The notes under the pieces: generated by a model
The model's database searches: none
Seen by the model: only the letters and a program-made list of their open reading frames with translations
Told to the model about the DNA's origin: nothing
Shown here: positions 49,446-58,132 of the stretch, one piece after another
Position numbering within the stretch: the first letter of the stretch is position 1
How the letters are laid out: every line of letters starts with the position of its first letter
Program-made: the position numbers and the translations under genes
Source of the DNA: Allobosea sp. UNC402CLCol
GTDB lineage: Bacteria > Pseudomonadota > Alphaproteobacteria > Rhizobiales > Beijerinckiaceae
Assembly (NCBI RefSeq): GCF_000745475.1
Contig: NZ_KN050692.1
Coordinates: 451,955-515,954, forward strand
DNA length: 64,000 nucleotides
Direction of reading: 5' to 3'

Positions 49446-50048
49446 TCAAGGGGCGGACAGGCTCGTGGCGATGCGAAGCGCCAACGCCGTCTGTCCGTTT
49501 GGCCGGTAGAAGGTATTGAACGAGGCCTTGTCCATCAGTTCGGCGGCGCGAGGCGTTCCCATCTCGGCATAAAAGGCTCGGGCGCGATCGCTCCCCTTCT
49601 CGCTGAATGTGTGGCCTTCGACTCGCCCGCCATCGCGATGAACCGGGTGGAAGCCGAGCCCGTTGCGGGCGCTCATTCCCTCTGCAACATGGTCGCCATT
49701 GACGTAGTGGCGTGTGACGCCCGCGACGAAGACGAAGGTGCAGGCGCTCGAGCAGGCTGCGGCATCGGCATCGACGACGGTAGCGATGCCGGCCTTGCGG
49801 ACCATTCGGGCGATCGCGAAGGCCGGAGCGACCTTCCCGCCGCCACTCGACAAATAGAGCACGCGGATCGGCTGCGGCCGCGGCTTTTCGAGAAACGCCT
49901 TGAACGCCGCGTCGTCACCCATGACGAACGGACCGGTCAGCGTCGCCACAGCACCCTTGTCGGAGAGCCAGACGGCCCGAGCCGGGCTGGCAAGCCCGAC
50001 GAAGCTCGCAGCAAAGCCTGCCAGCACCAGCCCATATCGCGCAGCCAT
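49446..50048 (-). CDS. Periplasmic ClpP-like protein
   Basis: 200 residues. Signal peptide (YGLVLAGFAASFVGLASPARA). Core IRVLYLSSGGGKVAPAFAIARMVRKAG, then AACSSACTFVFVAG and GLGFHPVHRDGG. This is the ClpP/crotonase fold of the COG3904-type predicted periplasmic proteins: glycine-rich oxyanion loop, nucleophile Ser in SSACT, and His in HPVH. So an unassigned serine protease or its inactive relative. Converges with the CoA-binding gene 15 bases away. Confidence 0.75.
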   Translation of the reverse strand: MAARYGLVLAGFAASFVGLASPARAVWLSDKGAVATLTGPFVMGDDAAFKAFLEKPRPQPIRVLYLSSGGGKVAPAFAIARMVRKAGIATVVDADAAACSSACTFVFVAGVTRHYVNGDHVAEGMSARNGLGFHPVHRDGGRVEGHTFSEKGSDRARAFYAEMGTPRAAELMDKASFNTFYRPNGQTALALRIATSLSAP

Positions 50049-50292
50049 CGTCTGCCCCCCATGCCGTGACGGAACACTCCGCTGGGGCGCTGTGGCTGTC
50101 AATTCCAGATCATCGGCCTGAATATCCTATTGATCCGATGACCTAATCCTTTGATTTCGCATCGGCTTTTCCGGGAACCGCGCTCCACTTTCGGACCGAC
50201 GCTCTAGAAGGAGCGGCTGCACGGCTGTGTCGCCATCGCTGTCGAGCTAAGCTGGTGCGATCAAGACACCGGCCGATGCGTGAGGACAGACC

Positions 50293-51516
50293 ATGCGCGA
50301 GCTCGCCACGACCTGCTGCATCGCCGGCGGCGGACCGGCGGGGATGATGCTCGGCTTCCTGCTGGCGCGGGCCGGGGTCGATGTGACCGTGCTGGAAAAG
50401 CACGCCGACTTCCTGCGCGATTTCCGCGGCGACACCATCCATCCCTCGACGATGCAATTGATGCAGGAACTCGGCCTGCTCGAGGATTTCCTGAAGCTGC
50501 CGCATACCGAGGAACGCAGCATCGTCGCCCGTTTCGGCGACAAGGACGTGCCGATCGCGGATTTCAGCCATCTGCCGGTGGCCGCGCCTTATATCGCCTT
50601 CATGCCGCAATGGGACTTCCTCGATTTCCTGGCGGATCGCGGCCGTGCCTTGCCGCATTTCAAGCTGCTGATGCGAGCGAAGGCGACCGGGCTGATCCGC
50701 TCGGGCGGTCGCGTCGCCGCCGTCACGGCCGAGACGGCCGAGGGCGAGGCGACGATCTGGGCCGATCTCGTCGTCGCGGCGGATGGGCGCCATTCCGATC
50801 TCCGTCAGGCCGGGGGCTTCACGGTGCGCGAGATCGGCGCGCCGATGGACGTGCTCTGGTTCCGGCTGTCGCGGCGCGAGAGCGACGCGGGCCAGACCTT
50901 CGGGCAGGTCGGGCGCGGGCGCTTTGCCGTGATGCTGAACCGCGGCGACTACTGGCAATGCGCCTATGTCATCCCGAAGGGCACGCTGGAAAAGCTCCAC
51001 GCCGCCGGCCTCGGCGCCTTCAGGGCCGGCCTCGCCGAATTGTTGCCGATCGTCGCCGACCGCGCTGAGGAAATCGCAGGCTGGGACGACCTCAAGCTGC
51101 TCTCGGTCGCGGTCGACCGGCTCGAACGCTGGTGGCAGCCGGGCCTCATCTGCATCGGCGATGCGGCGCATGCGATGTCGCCGATCGGCGGCGTCGGCGT
51201 GAACCTCGCCATCCAGGACGCTGTCGCGGCCGCCAACCGGCTCGCCGGGCCGCTGCGCGATCGGAGCGTCCGCAGTGAGGATCTCGCTGCAGTGCAGGAG
51301 CGCCGGAACTTCCCGACCAAGGCGACGCAGGCCCTGCAGGTCGCGATCCAGAACCGCGTGATCACGCCGATCCTCGCCGGCAGCGGCCCGGTGAAGCCGC
51401 CCCTCCTGCTCGAGCTGCTGCGCTGGTTCCCCCTGCTGCGGCGCATCCCTGCCCGTCTGGTCGGCATGGGCTTCCGGCCGGAGCATATCGGGCCGGAGCT
51501 CGCGCCGCGCGGCTGA
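50293..51516 (+). CDS. FAD-dependent aromatic hydroxylase-type oxidoreductase
   Basis: 407 residues. CCIAGGGPAGMMLGFLLARAGVDVTVLEKH (GxGxxG), VVAADGRHSDLRQAGG (DG fingerprint) and LICIGDAAHAMSPIGGVGVNLAIQDAV (GD motif) place it in the PHBH family of flavin monooxygenases (UbiH/PobA-like). No product assigned; similar proteins sit next to metZ in other Rhizobiales. No obvious link to the catabolic cluster at the left end. A sulfur-type operator and metZ follow 16 and 72 bases after its stop. Confidence 0.85.
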   Translation: MRELATTCCIAGGGPAGMMLGFLLARAGVDVTVLEKHADFLRDFRGDTIHPSTMQLMQELGLLEDFLKLPHTEERSIVARFGDKDVPIADFSHLPVAAPYIAFMPQWDFLDFLADRGRALPHFKLLMRAKATGLIRSGGRVAAVTAETAEGEATIWADLVVAADGRHSDLRQAGGFTVREIGAPMDVLWFRLSRRESDAGQTFGQVGRGRFAVMLNRGDYWQCAYVIPKGTLEKLHAAGLGAFRAGLAELLPIVADRAEEIAGWDDLKLLSVAVDRLERWWQPGLICIGDAAHAMSPIGGVGVNLAIQDAVAAANRLAGPLRDRSVRSEDLAAVQERRNFPTKATQALQVAIQNRVITPILAGSGPVKPPLLLELLRWFPLLRRIPARLVGMGFRPEHIGPELAPRG

Positions 51517-51532
51517 ATTGACGCTGTCACAG

Positions 51533-51552
51533 GCGTTCGTTAAACCGAACGC
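51533..51552. promoter_or_regulatory. Candidate sulfur-regulon operator upstream of metZ
   Basis: GCGTTCG-TTAAAC-CGAACGC, a perfect 7-bp-arm inverted repeat ending 36 bases before the metZ ATG. Matches the site upstream of cysH (10232-10249) at 15 of 18 positions. Likely bound by one dimeric regulator. Confidence 0.65.
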
Positions 51553-51588
51553 ATTGTCTTGCATTCAGAAGATTTCAGGGAGCACGCC

Positions 51589-52866
51589 ATGACCGACCGG
51601 ATGCCCGGCTTCAATACGCTCGCAATCCATGCCGGGGCGGCACCCGATGCAGCGACGGGCGCGCGCGCGACCCCGATCTACCAGACGACCTCCTTCGTCT
51701 TCGACGATGTCGACCATGCCGCCTCGCTGTTCGGTCTGCAGGCCTTCGGCAACATCTACACCCGCATCGGCAACCCGACGAACGCCGTGCTGGAAGAGCG
51801 CGTCGCGGCGCTGGAAGGCGGCACCGCCGCGCTTGCCGTCGCCTCCGGCCACGCGGCCGAGTTCCTGAGCTTCCATGCCCTGCTGCAGCCGGGTGACGAG
51901 TTCGTCGCGGCCCGGAAGCTCTATGGCGGCTCGATCAACCAGTTCAACCACTCCTATAAGAGCTTCGGCTGGAACGTAATCTGGGCCGATTCCGACGATA
52001 TCGACAGCTTCGCCAAGGCGGTGACGCCGAAGACCAAGGCGATCTTCATCGAATCCATCGCCAATCCGGGTGGCGTCGTCGTCGACATCGCCGCGATCAG
52101 CGCCATCGCGAAGAAGCACAACATCCCGCTCATCGTCGACAACACCATGGCGACGCCCTATCTGCTGCGGCCCTTCGAGCATGGTGCCGACATCGTCGTG
52201 CATTCGGCGACCAAGTTCCTCGGCGGCCATGGCAACTCGATCGGCGGGCTGATCGTCGATGGCGGCTCGTTCAACTGGGTCGGCGACGACCGCTATCCGA
52301 TGCTCTCCAAGCCCCGGCCGGAATATAACGGCATGGTGCTGGGCGAGACCTTCGGCAATTTCGCCTTCGCCATCGCGACGCGCGTGCTCGGCCTGCGCGA
52401 CCTCGGCCCCGCGCTCTCGCCCTTCAACGCCTTCATGCTACTGACCGGCATCGAGACCTTGCCCTTGCGCATGCAGAGGCATTGCGAGAGCACGCAGAAG
52501 GTCGCAGAGCATCTCGCCAAGCACCCGGCCGTCGAATGGGTGAGCTATCCCGGCCTGCCCGGCGACAAGTATCACGAGCTCGCCAAGCGCTATGTGCCGA
52601 AGGGCGCGGGCGCGGTCTTCACCTTCGGGCTCAAGGGCGGCTACGACGCCGGCGTGAAGCTGGTCTCGAACCTCAAGCTGTTCTCGCATCTCGCCAATAT
52701 CGGCGACACGCGCTCGCTGGTGATCCACCCGGCCTCGACCACCCATCGCCAGTTGACGGACGAGCAGAAGGTCGCCTCGGGCGCCGGCCCGCAGGTGGTG
52801 CGGCTCTCGATCGGCCTCGAGGATGTCGAAGACCTGATCGCGGATCTGGATCAGGCTCTGATCTGA
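51589..52866 (+). CDS. metZ: O-acetylhomoserine/O-succinylhomoserine sulfhydrylase
   Basis: 425 residues, Cys/Met-metabolism PLP family. FNTLAIHAGAAPDAATGARATPIYQTTSF, PLP-phosphate residues in IYTRIGNPTNAVLEERVAALEGG, Asp in LIVDNTMATPYLLRPFEHGA, and the PLP Lys in HSATKFLGGHGN (about residue 208). C-terminal HPASTTHRQL and RLSIGLEDVEDL. It adds sulfide to an activated homoserine, making homocysteine. AGGGAG stands before ATG 51589; an earlier in-frame ATG at 51559 is rejected. The metY/metZ name depends on the acyl group and is tentative. Confidence 0.93.
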   Translation: MTDRMPGFNTLAIHAGAAPDAATGARATPIYQTTSFVFDDVDHAASLFGLQAFGNIYTRIGNPTNAVLEERVAALEGGTAALAVASGHAAEFLSFHALLQPGDEFVAARKLYGGSINQFNHSYKSFGWNVIWADSDDIDSFAKAVTPKTKAIFIESIANPGGVVVDIAAISAIAKKHNIPLIVDNTMATPYLLRPFEHGADIVVHSATKFLGGHGNSIGGLIVDGGSFNWVGDDRYPMLSKPRPEYNGMVLGETFGNFAFAIATRVLGLRDLGPALSPFNAFMLLTGIETLPLRMQRHCESTQKVAEHLAKHPAVEWVSYPGLPGDKYHELAKRYVPKGAGAVFTFGLKGGYDAGVKLVSNLKLFSHLANIGDTRSLVIHPASTTHRQLTDEQKVASGAGPQVVRLSIGLEDVEDLIADLDQALI

Positions 52867-52887
52867 GCAAAGCCGTCATTCTGACGA

Positions 52888-52915
52888 AAAGGGCGCTGGA
52901 AACGGCGCCCTTTTT
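52888..52915 (+). terminator. Intrinsic terminator after metZ
   Basis: Stem AAAGGGCGC/GCGCCCTTT with an eight-base loop and T tract, 22 bases after the stop. Confidence 0.92.
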
Positions 52916-52955
52916 GTTTGAGCGATGCTAGGGTCAGGCCCGAGCATAACGTGCC

Positions 52956-54020
52956 TCATGCCCGCGAGGCCTGCCCTGTGCGCGTGACATGCACCACCGC
53001 CATCGCGAGCACGGCGAAGGCGAGCGCCTGATGGGCGAGCCCGGCCCAGAGCGGCACGACCAAAAGCAATGTCGCGACGCCGAGCGCGGCCTGGGCCGTG
53101 ACCATGCCGGCAATCGCCGTCGCCCGCTTGGCCGCGCTCGATTGCGGCGCCTTCCGCTTCAACCACCAGAGCTGCCAGAGCGCGAAGGCGAACAGCACAT
53201 AGGCGCCCAGGCGGTGGTTGAACTGCACCAGCGCGACATTGTCGACGAAGTTTTCCCAGAAGGGCTGCTGCGCGAAGAGCAGCGAGCCCGGCGGCACCAC
53301 CGCCCCATCCATCAACGGCCAGGTATTGAAGGTGAAGCCGGCTTTCGAGCCCGCCACCAGCCCGCCGAGCGCAATCTGGACGAAGGTCAGCAGCAGCAGG
53401 AGCCAGGCCATGGCGGCGCTTCCGGCCGTCTCGGGCCGGCGCAGCGGCGTCAGCCAGGTGGCGAAGGCGACGACCGAGGCGAAGAACAGGCCGGCGAAGG
53501 TCAGGTGCAGCGTCAGCTTTACCGGCGCGACGGCGACCATGCCGGGCTGGAGCCCCGAGGCCACCATGATCCAGCCGATCGCGCCCTGCAGGCCGAGCAG
53601 CAGCCCCATGCCGAACAGGATTGCGATCTGACGCCCCGGCAGGAGGCGGCGCAGCGCCACGACGAGGAAGCCGGCGAGGAAGACGAGCCCGATGAAGCGG
53701 CCGAGCTGGCGATGGCCCCATTCCCACCAGTAGATGAACTGGAATTCGCCGAGGCTCATGCCGTTGTTGAGGATCTGGTATTGCGGGCTCGCCTGGTATT
53801 TGGCGAACTCCTCGGCCCAGGCCTGCGTGGAAAGCGGCGGCAGCGCACCGGTGATCGGCTTCCATTCGGTGATCGAGAGGCCGGAACCGGTCAGCCGGGT
53901 CGCGCCACCGACGACGACCATCAGGAAGACGAGCCCCGCCACCACCCAGAGCCAGCGGCGGATGCCGGCATGGTTCGCAGCCAGGGCCGACATGGCGGTC
54001 TGTTTCACGGCGAGGGTCAC
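52956..54020 (-). CDS. ctaA: Heme A synthase (COX15/CtaA)
   Basis: 354 residues, eight hydrophobic helices. GGATRLTGSGLSITEWKPITG near the first helix, WWEWGHRQLGRFIG, KLTLHLTFAG and FNHRLGAYVLFA supply the conserved His residues. Converts heme O to heme A for cytochrome aa3. GTG at 54020 has AAGG seven bases ahead; an ATG at 53993 is nine codons later. A further in-frame part beyond 54020 is absent. The next gene on the other strand is DUF2842, the usual Rhizobiales neighbour. A fragment of the CATTCTCGGG repeat family lies at its 3' end (about 52928-52951). Confidence 0.95.
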   Translation of the reverse strand: MTLAVKQTAMSALAANHAGIRRWLWVVAGLVFLMVVVGGATRLTGSGLSITEWKPITGALPPLSTQAWAEEFAKYQASPQYQILNNGMSLGEFQFIYWWEWGHRQLGRFIGLVFLAGFLVVALRRLLPGRQIAILFGMGLLLGLQGAIGWIMVASGLQPGMVAVAPVKLTLHLTFAGLFFASVVAFATWLTPLRRPETAGSAAMAWLLLLLTFVQIALGGLVAGSKAGFTFNTWPLMDGAVVPPGSLLFAQQPFWENFVDNVALVQFNHRLGAYVLFAFALWQLWWLKRKAPQSSAAKRATAIAGMVTAQAALGVATLLLVVPLWAGLAHQALAFAVLAMAVVHVTRTGQASRA

Positions 54021-54107
54021 GGAACGGCCTTAGGGTGCGGGATCGAGGATGGAGCGCTTCACAAGCACGGTCGGCGGTGACATAGCGCGAGCGAAGCAAA
54101 TTCTGGT

Positions 54108-54145
54108 CGCAAAAGGGGTGCCCACTTTTGCGGAACATGCTTTAG
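54108..54145. repeat. Inverted repeat, AAAAGTGG family
   Basis: CGCAAAAG (54108-54115) and CTTTTGCG (54125-54132), continuing into GGAACATGCTTTAGA. Relative of the element at 63502-63554, a type known from many Rhizobiales. It lies between the ctaA start and the DUF2842 gene. Confidence 0.75.
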
Positions 54146-54228
54146 ACCCGTCGCGAAAAGGCGACAATGCCCGCATTGCCGCAGGAGCGGCCAACCCGAA
54201 ACGCCGAACCCCGGCGACAGAGAGCCCG

Positions 54229-54438
54229 ATGAGACAACGCACGCGCAAGCTGGTCGGAACCGTGGTGATCCTGGTCTTCGTCTGCGTCTACGCGCTCGTC
54301 GCGATGGCGCTGGCGCAGGGGCGGATCACCGAGGCGCCGAAGCTGGTGCAGACATTCGCCTATATCGCGCTCGGCCTCGCCTGGGTGCTGCCGCTGCTGC
54401 CGCTGATCAAATGGATGGAGCGGCGGGACGAGGTTTGA
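54229..54438 (+). CDS. DUF2842 membrane protein
   Basis: 69 residues, two hydrophobic helices (LVGTVVILVFVCVYALVAMALA and TFAYIALGLAWVLPLLPLI). Matches the small DUF2842 family, found next to COX15 in alphaproteobacteria. Function unknown; a link with heme A or oxidase assembly is suggested only by synteny. ATG at 54229 is used; an in-frame open stretch back to 54049 crosses the repeat and is ignored. Confidence 0.88.
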   Translation: MRQRTRKLVGTVVILVFVCVYALVAMALAQGRITEAPKLVQTFAYIALGLAWVLPLLPLIKWMERRDEV

Positions 54439-54452
54439 GCGCGACCAGGCTG

Positions 54453-55505
54453 TTACCCGATAGCGAGCCGCCGCCCCCGGTTCCGCAGCCAGAACGGCAA
54501 TCCCGAGAGCAGCGCCCGCAGCGCCGCCTCGTTCTGGTGCAGCCCGTTGAGCGAGACGCGCGGCAGGGCGTGGAGATGGTTCACATGTTCCGGGAAGAGA
54601 TGGCCGGGTCGCGTCGTGACGGCGCTGGCAAAACCGGCCTCTTTCGCCAAGCCGAACTCCCGTAGCCCGGCCGAACCGGGATCACCCACGGGATAGGCGA
54701 AATGGCGGATGGGCAGGCCGAACTCCGCTTCGAGCCGTGCCTTGCTCGCAACGATCTCGCGGTGCGCCGTCTCCGCATCGTGCTTCGCCAGCATCGGATG
54801 CGTCAGCGTATGGGCGCCGATCGTGACGCCCGGCGCGCCCGAGAGCGCCCGCAGCGTTTCCCAGGGCAGGCATTCGCGCTCGAGTAGCGCGGCGGCATCG
54901 ATGCCGGCCTGCCCGGCCAGATCGGAAATCGCTGACAGCAGAATCGCTTCCGGCCCCTTGCGCAGACGCCAGTAGAGCTTGGCGAAGGCCCGGTTCTTTT
55001 CCGCATCGGTTTCCGTGCGGGCGGTGAAGCGCCCCTCCGGCAGCGCGAGATCGAGGCGCGGCAGGGCGCGGATCGCCTCCTCCAGCTCCAGCCACCAGAG
55101 CCGCGCTGTGCGGTCGGCGAAGCCCGGCGTGACGAAGAGCGTCCAGGGCGCGCCGTGCCTGGCGAGCACCGGCCAGGCATGCTCGACATTGTCGCGATAG
55201 CCGTCGTCGAAGGTCAGCGCCACGAAGAAGCGGCCCTGCTTCGGGCTCTGGAGCCGGGCGACGGCCTCGTCGAGCGAGACGAGCTCGTAGCCCTCGGCGC
55301 GAACCAGGCCGAGCGTGGCGTCGAGGAATTCGGGCGTGATCTCCAGCAATGCGTTGGGCGTAAAGCCGTGCGGCACAGCCGGGCGGACATGGTGGAGCGT
55401 CAGGATCACGCCCCTGCCCTGAGCAAAGCCCCTGCCCCAGCGGTCGGCGCCGACCGCCACCATCATCCTGAATGCGGCCGCGATGGCCCTGTGACGCCCG
55501 TTCAT
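54453..55505 (-). CDS. Polysaccharide deacetylase (NodB-like)
   Basis: 350 residues. NodB motifs: ALTFDDGYRDNVEHAWPVL (catalytic Asp pair, about 97-98 region) and IGAHTLTHPMLAKHD (metal His residues), then HFAYPVGDPG. CE4-type deacetylase, probably acting on an exported or intermediate polysaccharide. ATG at 55505 has GGACAGG ahead; a GTG at 55583 would add 26 residues that look like non-coding. Belongs to the exopolysaccharide-flavoured region up to 63.4 kb, 15 bases from the convergent DUF2842 gene. Confidence 0.88.
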   Translation of the reverse strand: MNGRHRAIAAAFRMMVAVGADRWGRGFAQGRGVILTLHHVRPAVPHGFTPNALLEITPEFLDATLGLVRAEGYELVSLDEAVARLQSPKQGRFFVALTFDDGYRDNVEHAWPVLARHGAPWTLFVTPGFADRTARLWWLELEEAIRALPRLDLALPEGRFTARTETDAEKNRAFAKLYWRLRKGPEAILLSAISDLAGQAGIDAAALLERECLPWETLRALSGAPGVTIGAHTLTHPMLAKHDAETAHREIVASKARLEAEFGLPIRHFAYPVGDPGSAGLREFGLAKEAGFASAVTTRPGHLFPEHVNHLHALPRVSLNGLHQNEAALRALLSGLPFWLRNRGRRLAIG

Positions 55506-55633
55506 CGCCTGTCCATGCAACCGCCCGCTAACGCTATCGCGCGATCGCGCCGCGAAGAAACCGATCTTGACCGATCCGTTCACAATGCCGGGTTAAGGAG
55601 GCATCGTCCTGTCCTGCTCGCGAGGCACGGAGC

Positions 55634-56830
55634 GTGTCGGTTCCTGTCCATTCCCCGGAAGCCCGCCCCTGGGCATCGATCACGATCGCGACCGATCTCG
55701 CCGGGATCGCGGCCGAATGGCGCGCCTTCGAGGCGCGGGCGCTGGTCACGCCCTATCAGGCTTATGGCTGGGTCCGGCCCTTCGTCGAAACGGTCGGCGC
55801 GGCGCATGGCATGGACTGCCGCTTCGCCCTGCTGCGAGACGCGACGGGGGCGCTGTGCGCGCTGCTGCCCCTCGTCCTGACCCGGCGCAGCGGCATCCGC
55901 TTCGCCGAGTTCATCGGCGGCAAGCACGCCAACTACCATATGGGCCTCTATGACCCGGCTTTCGCCGCCGGGCTGGATAGCGGAACGGCAAGGCTCATGC
56001 TTGTCGAGGTCGCTCGGGCCATCGGCGGGCTCGATGCGCTGATCTTCGTGAACCAGCCGCCACGGTGGCAAGACATCGCCAACCCGGCTGCGCTGCTCGC
56101 GGCCGCGCCGAGCCCGAGCCGAGCCTACAAGCTCGCCCTGATCGCCGGCGACGGCGAGGCCACGCTGAGGCGCTCGATGAGCAGCCACGCCCGCAAGAAG
56201 CTCAAGAACAAGCGCAGCCGCTTCGCCGATTTCGGGCCCAGCTCAATGACGCTGGCCCGGACGCCGGCCGAGATCGAGCGGGTGATCGACGCCTTCCTGC
56301 AGCAGAAGGCAGAGCGTTTCCGCAGCATGGGCGTGCCCGACCCCTTCGCGGAACCGGCGATGCACGCTTTTCTGGCGCGGGCGGCGGCGGGCGACGGCGA
56401 CGCGACGCCGACCATCGAGCTTTACTCACTCGATCTGAACGGCCGTTCCGTCGCGACCTATGTCGGCGCGGTTCAGGGAGGCCGCTTCTCCGGCATGGCA
56501 ACCTCCTTCGACATGGCGAGCGAGACCATCAAGACCAGCCCCGGTGAGCTCCTGCTGGCCGATCTGATCCGGCTGAAATGCGACCAGGGATACGCAGCCT
56601 TCGACCTCGGCATCGGCGAGGCGCGCTACAAGACGACCTTCTGCGACGACCATGACGATCTCGTCGACAGCTTCCTGCCGCTGACACTGAAGGGGCGCCT
56701 GTTCGTACCGGTCGCGCAGGCGAAGCGGGAGCTGAAGCGGCGCATCAAGAATTCGCCCGTCGCGCTCAAGCTGGCGCAACGCGCCTCCGGCTGGCTGCGC
56801 CGACCGAAGGCGGGAGCCGTGGCGGATTAG
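55634..56830 (+). CDS. GNAT/FemAB-like acyltransferase (CelD/BcsL type)
   Basis: 398 residues. The first ~150 residues and the MSSHARKKLKNKRSRFADFG segment, followed by ERFRSMGVPDPF and C-terminal FDLGIGEARYKTTFCDD, are typical of the double-GNAT proteins named CelD or BcsL in exopolysaccharide loci. Such enzymes probably acylate a sugar intermediate in the cytoplasm. Start is GTG 55634. Divergent from the deacetylase by 128 bases; both point to polysaccharide modification. Confidence 0.85.
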   Translation: MSVPVHSPEARPWASITIATDLAGIAAEWRAFEARALVTPYQAYGWVRPFVETVGAAHGMDCRFALLRDATGALCALLPLVLTRRSGIRFAEFIGGKHANYHMGLYDPAFAAGLDSGTARLMLVEVARAIGGLDALIFVNQPPRWQDIANPAALLAAAPSPSRAYKLALIAGDGEATLRRSMSSHARKKLKNKRSRFADFGPSSMTLARTPAEIERVIDAFLQQKAERFRSMGVPDPFAEPAMHAFLARAAAGDGDATPTIELYSLDLNGRSVATYVGAVQGGRFSGMATSFDMASETIKTSPGELLLADLIRLKCDQGYAAFDLGIGEARYKTTFCDDHDDLVDSFLPLTLKGRLFVPVAQAKRELKRRIKNSPVALKLAQRASGWLRRPKAGAVAD

Positions 56831-56980
56831 GGCCGATCGACATCCAGGATTCGCTTCAATCGAATGAAGCACCTCCGTCGCTTTGCTGCGCACTTTGACC
56901 GAAGAACCCTTCACTTCAAAGGCTTCGTCTATCTTATAGCCCCGATGCTCCGGCTCTCATGAACGTCGATCCGTACTGGA

Positions 56981-57958
56981 TCACCCGGCAACCTCCCTCA
57001 AAAACCCAAGCACCAGTTCCGTCACCGCTTCCGGCCTTTCCTGCTGCAGCCAATGGCCGGCGCCGGGGATGGTGTGGGAGCCACGCAGGCCGGGGACCAG
57101 ATGCGGCATGGCGGCAATGATCTCGGGCATGCCGGGAATGGCGAGGCCGGTGTCGCGCTCGCCGATGGCAAACAGGGCGGGGACGGTGACGGTCTGGCCG
57201 GCATTGGCCTGCTGGAGCTCGTAGTTGCGGTCGAGATTGCGATAGTAATTCAGGGCCGGGCCGAAGCCGGTCGCGGTGAAGGCCTGGGCGAGACGGTTGA
57301 AATCTGCGGGCGGCAGCCAGGCGGGAAGCGCTTCGGGATCGGGCAGATCGGCCAGCAGGCCGCGGTTGTGGCTCACCATGCCGAAGGGGTTGGGCGTGCC
57401 GTCGCCGGGCCGGCGCGGTCCGGCTTCGCCGCTGGCAGCATGGATCAGCTTGCGCAGCGTCTGGCCGATATCGCGGCTGAACTCTTTCTCTGCGCCCTGC
57501 GGATCCTGGAAATAAAGCGTGTAGAACAGCGCTTCGCCATTCTGCGGAAAGAGCTTTGACGGCGGTACCGGCGGCAGGCCCATCATCGGCACGCTCAGCG
57601 CCACCACTGCGCGGAATCGGTCCGGGCGCATCAGGGCCGCCTGCCAGGCGATCGTAGCGCCCCAGTCGTGACCGACGATGACCGCCTGCTTCTCACCGAT
57701 CGCATCGAGAAGCGCCACGAGATCGCCGACAGCATGGACGACGGTGTAGTGATCCGCCCCCTCGGGCGCTGCAGTGCCGCCGTATCCGCGCATATCCGGA
57801 GCGACGGCGCGGTAACCGGCGGCCGCAAGGGCACCGATCTGGTGGCGCCACGCATGCTTGGTCTCGGGAAAGCCATGACACATCAGCACCGGCGGGCCGC
57901 TGCCGGCATCGAGGATGCTCATCTCGAGCGTGCGGGTTGCGATGGTCTTTTCTTGCAT
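56981..57958 (-). CDS. Alpha/beta hydrolase, epoxide hydrolase/haloalkane dehalogenase type
   Basis: 325 residues from ATG 57958 (GGGAG seven bases ahead). GPPVLMCHGFPETKHAWRHQ (oxyanion HGFPE), VIVGHDWGATIAWQAALM (nucleophile Asp in HDWG), and GAGHWLQQERPEAV (catalytic His). The Asp nucleophile indicates an epoxide hydrolase or dehalogenase. The frame remains open upstream to 58096 and encodes RRRFLTASTALLVSTPI, a Tat-like signal, with AAAGGAG at 58048-58054 followed by CTG codons at 58042 and 58039; the protein may therefore be longer and exported. Divergent from the Rrf2 gene. Confidence 0.88.
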   Translation of the reverse strand: MQEKTIATRTLEMSILDAGSGPPVLMCHGFPETKHAWRHQIGALAAAGYRAVAPDMRGYGGTAAPEGADHYTVVHAVGDLVALLDAIGEKQAVIVGHDWGATIAWQAALMRPDRFRAVVALSVPMMGLPPVPPSKLFPQNGEALFYTLYFQDPQGAEKEFSRDIGQTLRKLIHAASGEAGPRRPGDGTPNPFGMVSHNRGLLADLPDPEALPAWLPPADFNRLAQAFTATGFGPALNYYRNLDRNYELQQANAGQTVTVPALFAIGERDTGLAIPGMPEIIAAMPHLVPGLRGSHTIPGAGHWLQQERPEAVTELVLGFLREVAG

Positions 57959-58060
57959 GTTGGGCTCCCGGCCGGAGCCGTGAAGAATGGGTGTCGAGAC
58001 GAGCAAGGCCGTCGAGGCGGTCAGAAACCGGCGTCGCAGCAGGCTTGCTCCTTTCAGTGC

Positions 58061-58077
58061 GTAACAATTCCTGTTAC
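58061..58077. promoter_or_regulatory. Candidate Rrf2 operator, site 1
   Basis: GTAACA-ATTCC-TGTTAC, a perfect 6-bp-arm inverted repeat with five-base spacer, in the gap between the divergent hydrolase and the Rrf2 gene. Site 2 at 58103-58119 has the same layout. Confidence 0.65.
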
Positions 58078-58102
58078 GCAAAAGCCGCGATGTCAATATC
58101 GC

Positions 58103-58119
58103 GTAACATCAATAGTTGC
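58103..58119. promoter_or_regulatory. Candidate Rrf2 operator, site 2
   Basis: GTAACA-TCAAT-AGTTGC: the left arm is identical to site 1, the right arm keeps four of six pairs. It begins 42 bases from site 1 (about four helical turns) and ends 13 bases before the Rrf2 ATG, so it could mediate autoregulation. Confidence 0.5.
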
Positions 58120-58132
58120 GGAAAGACTTGCG

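Noticed and set aside
51517..51588. SAM-II riboswitch before metZ
   Set aside because: The gap is too short and its main structure is a simple palindrome; the conserved SAM-II pseudoknot was not seen.
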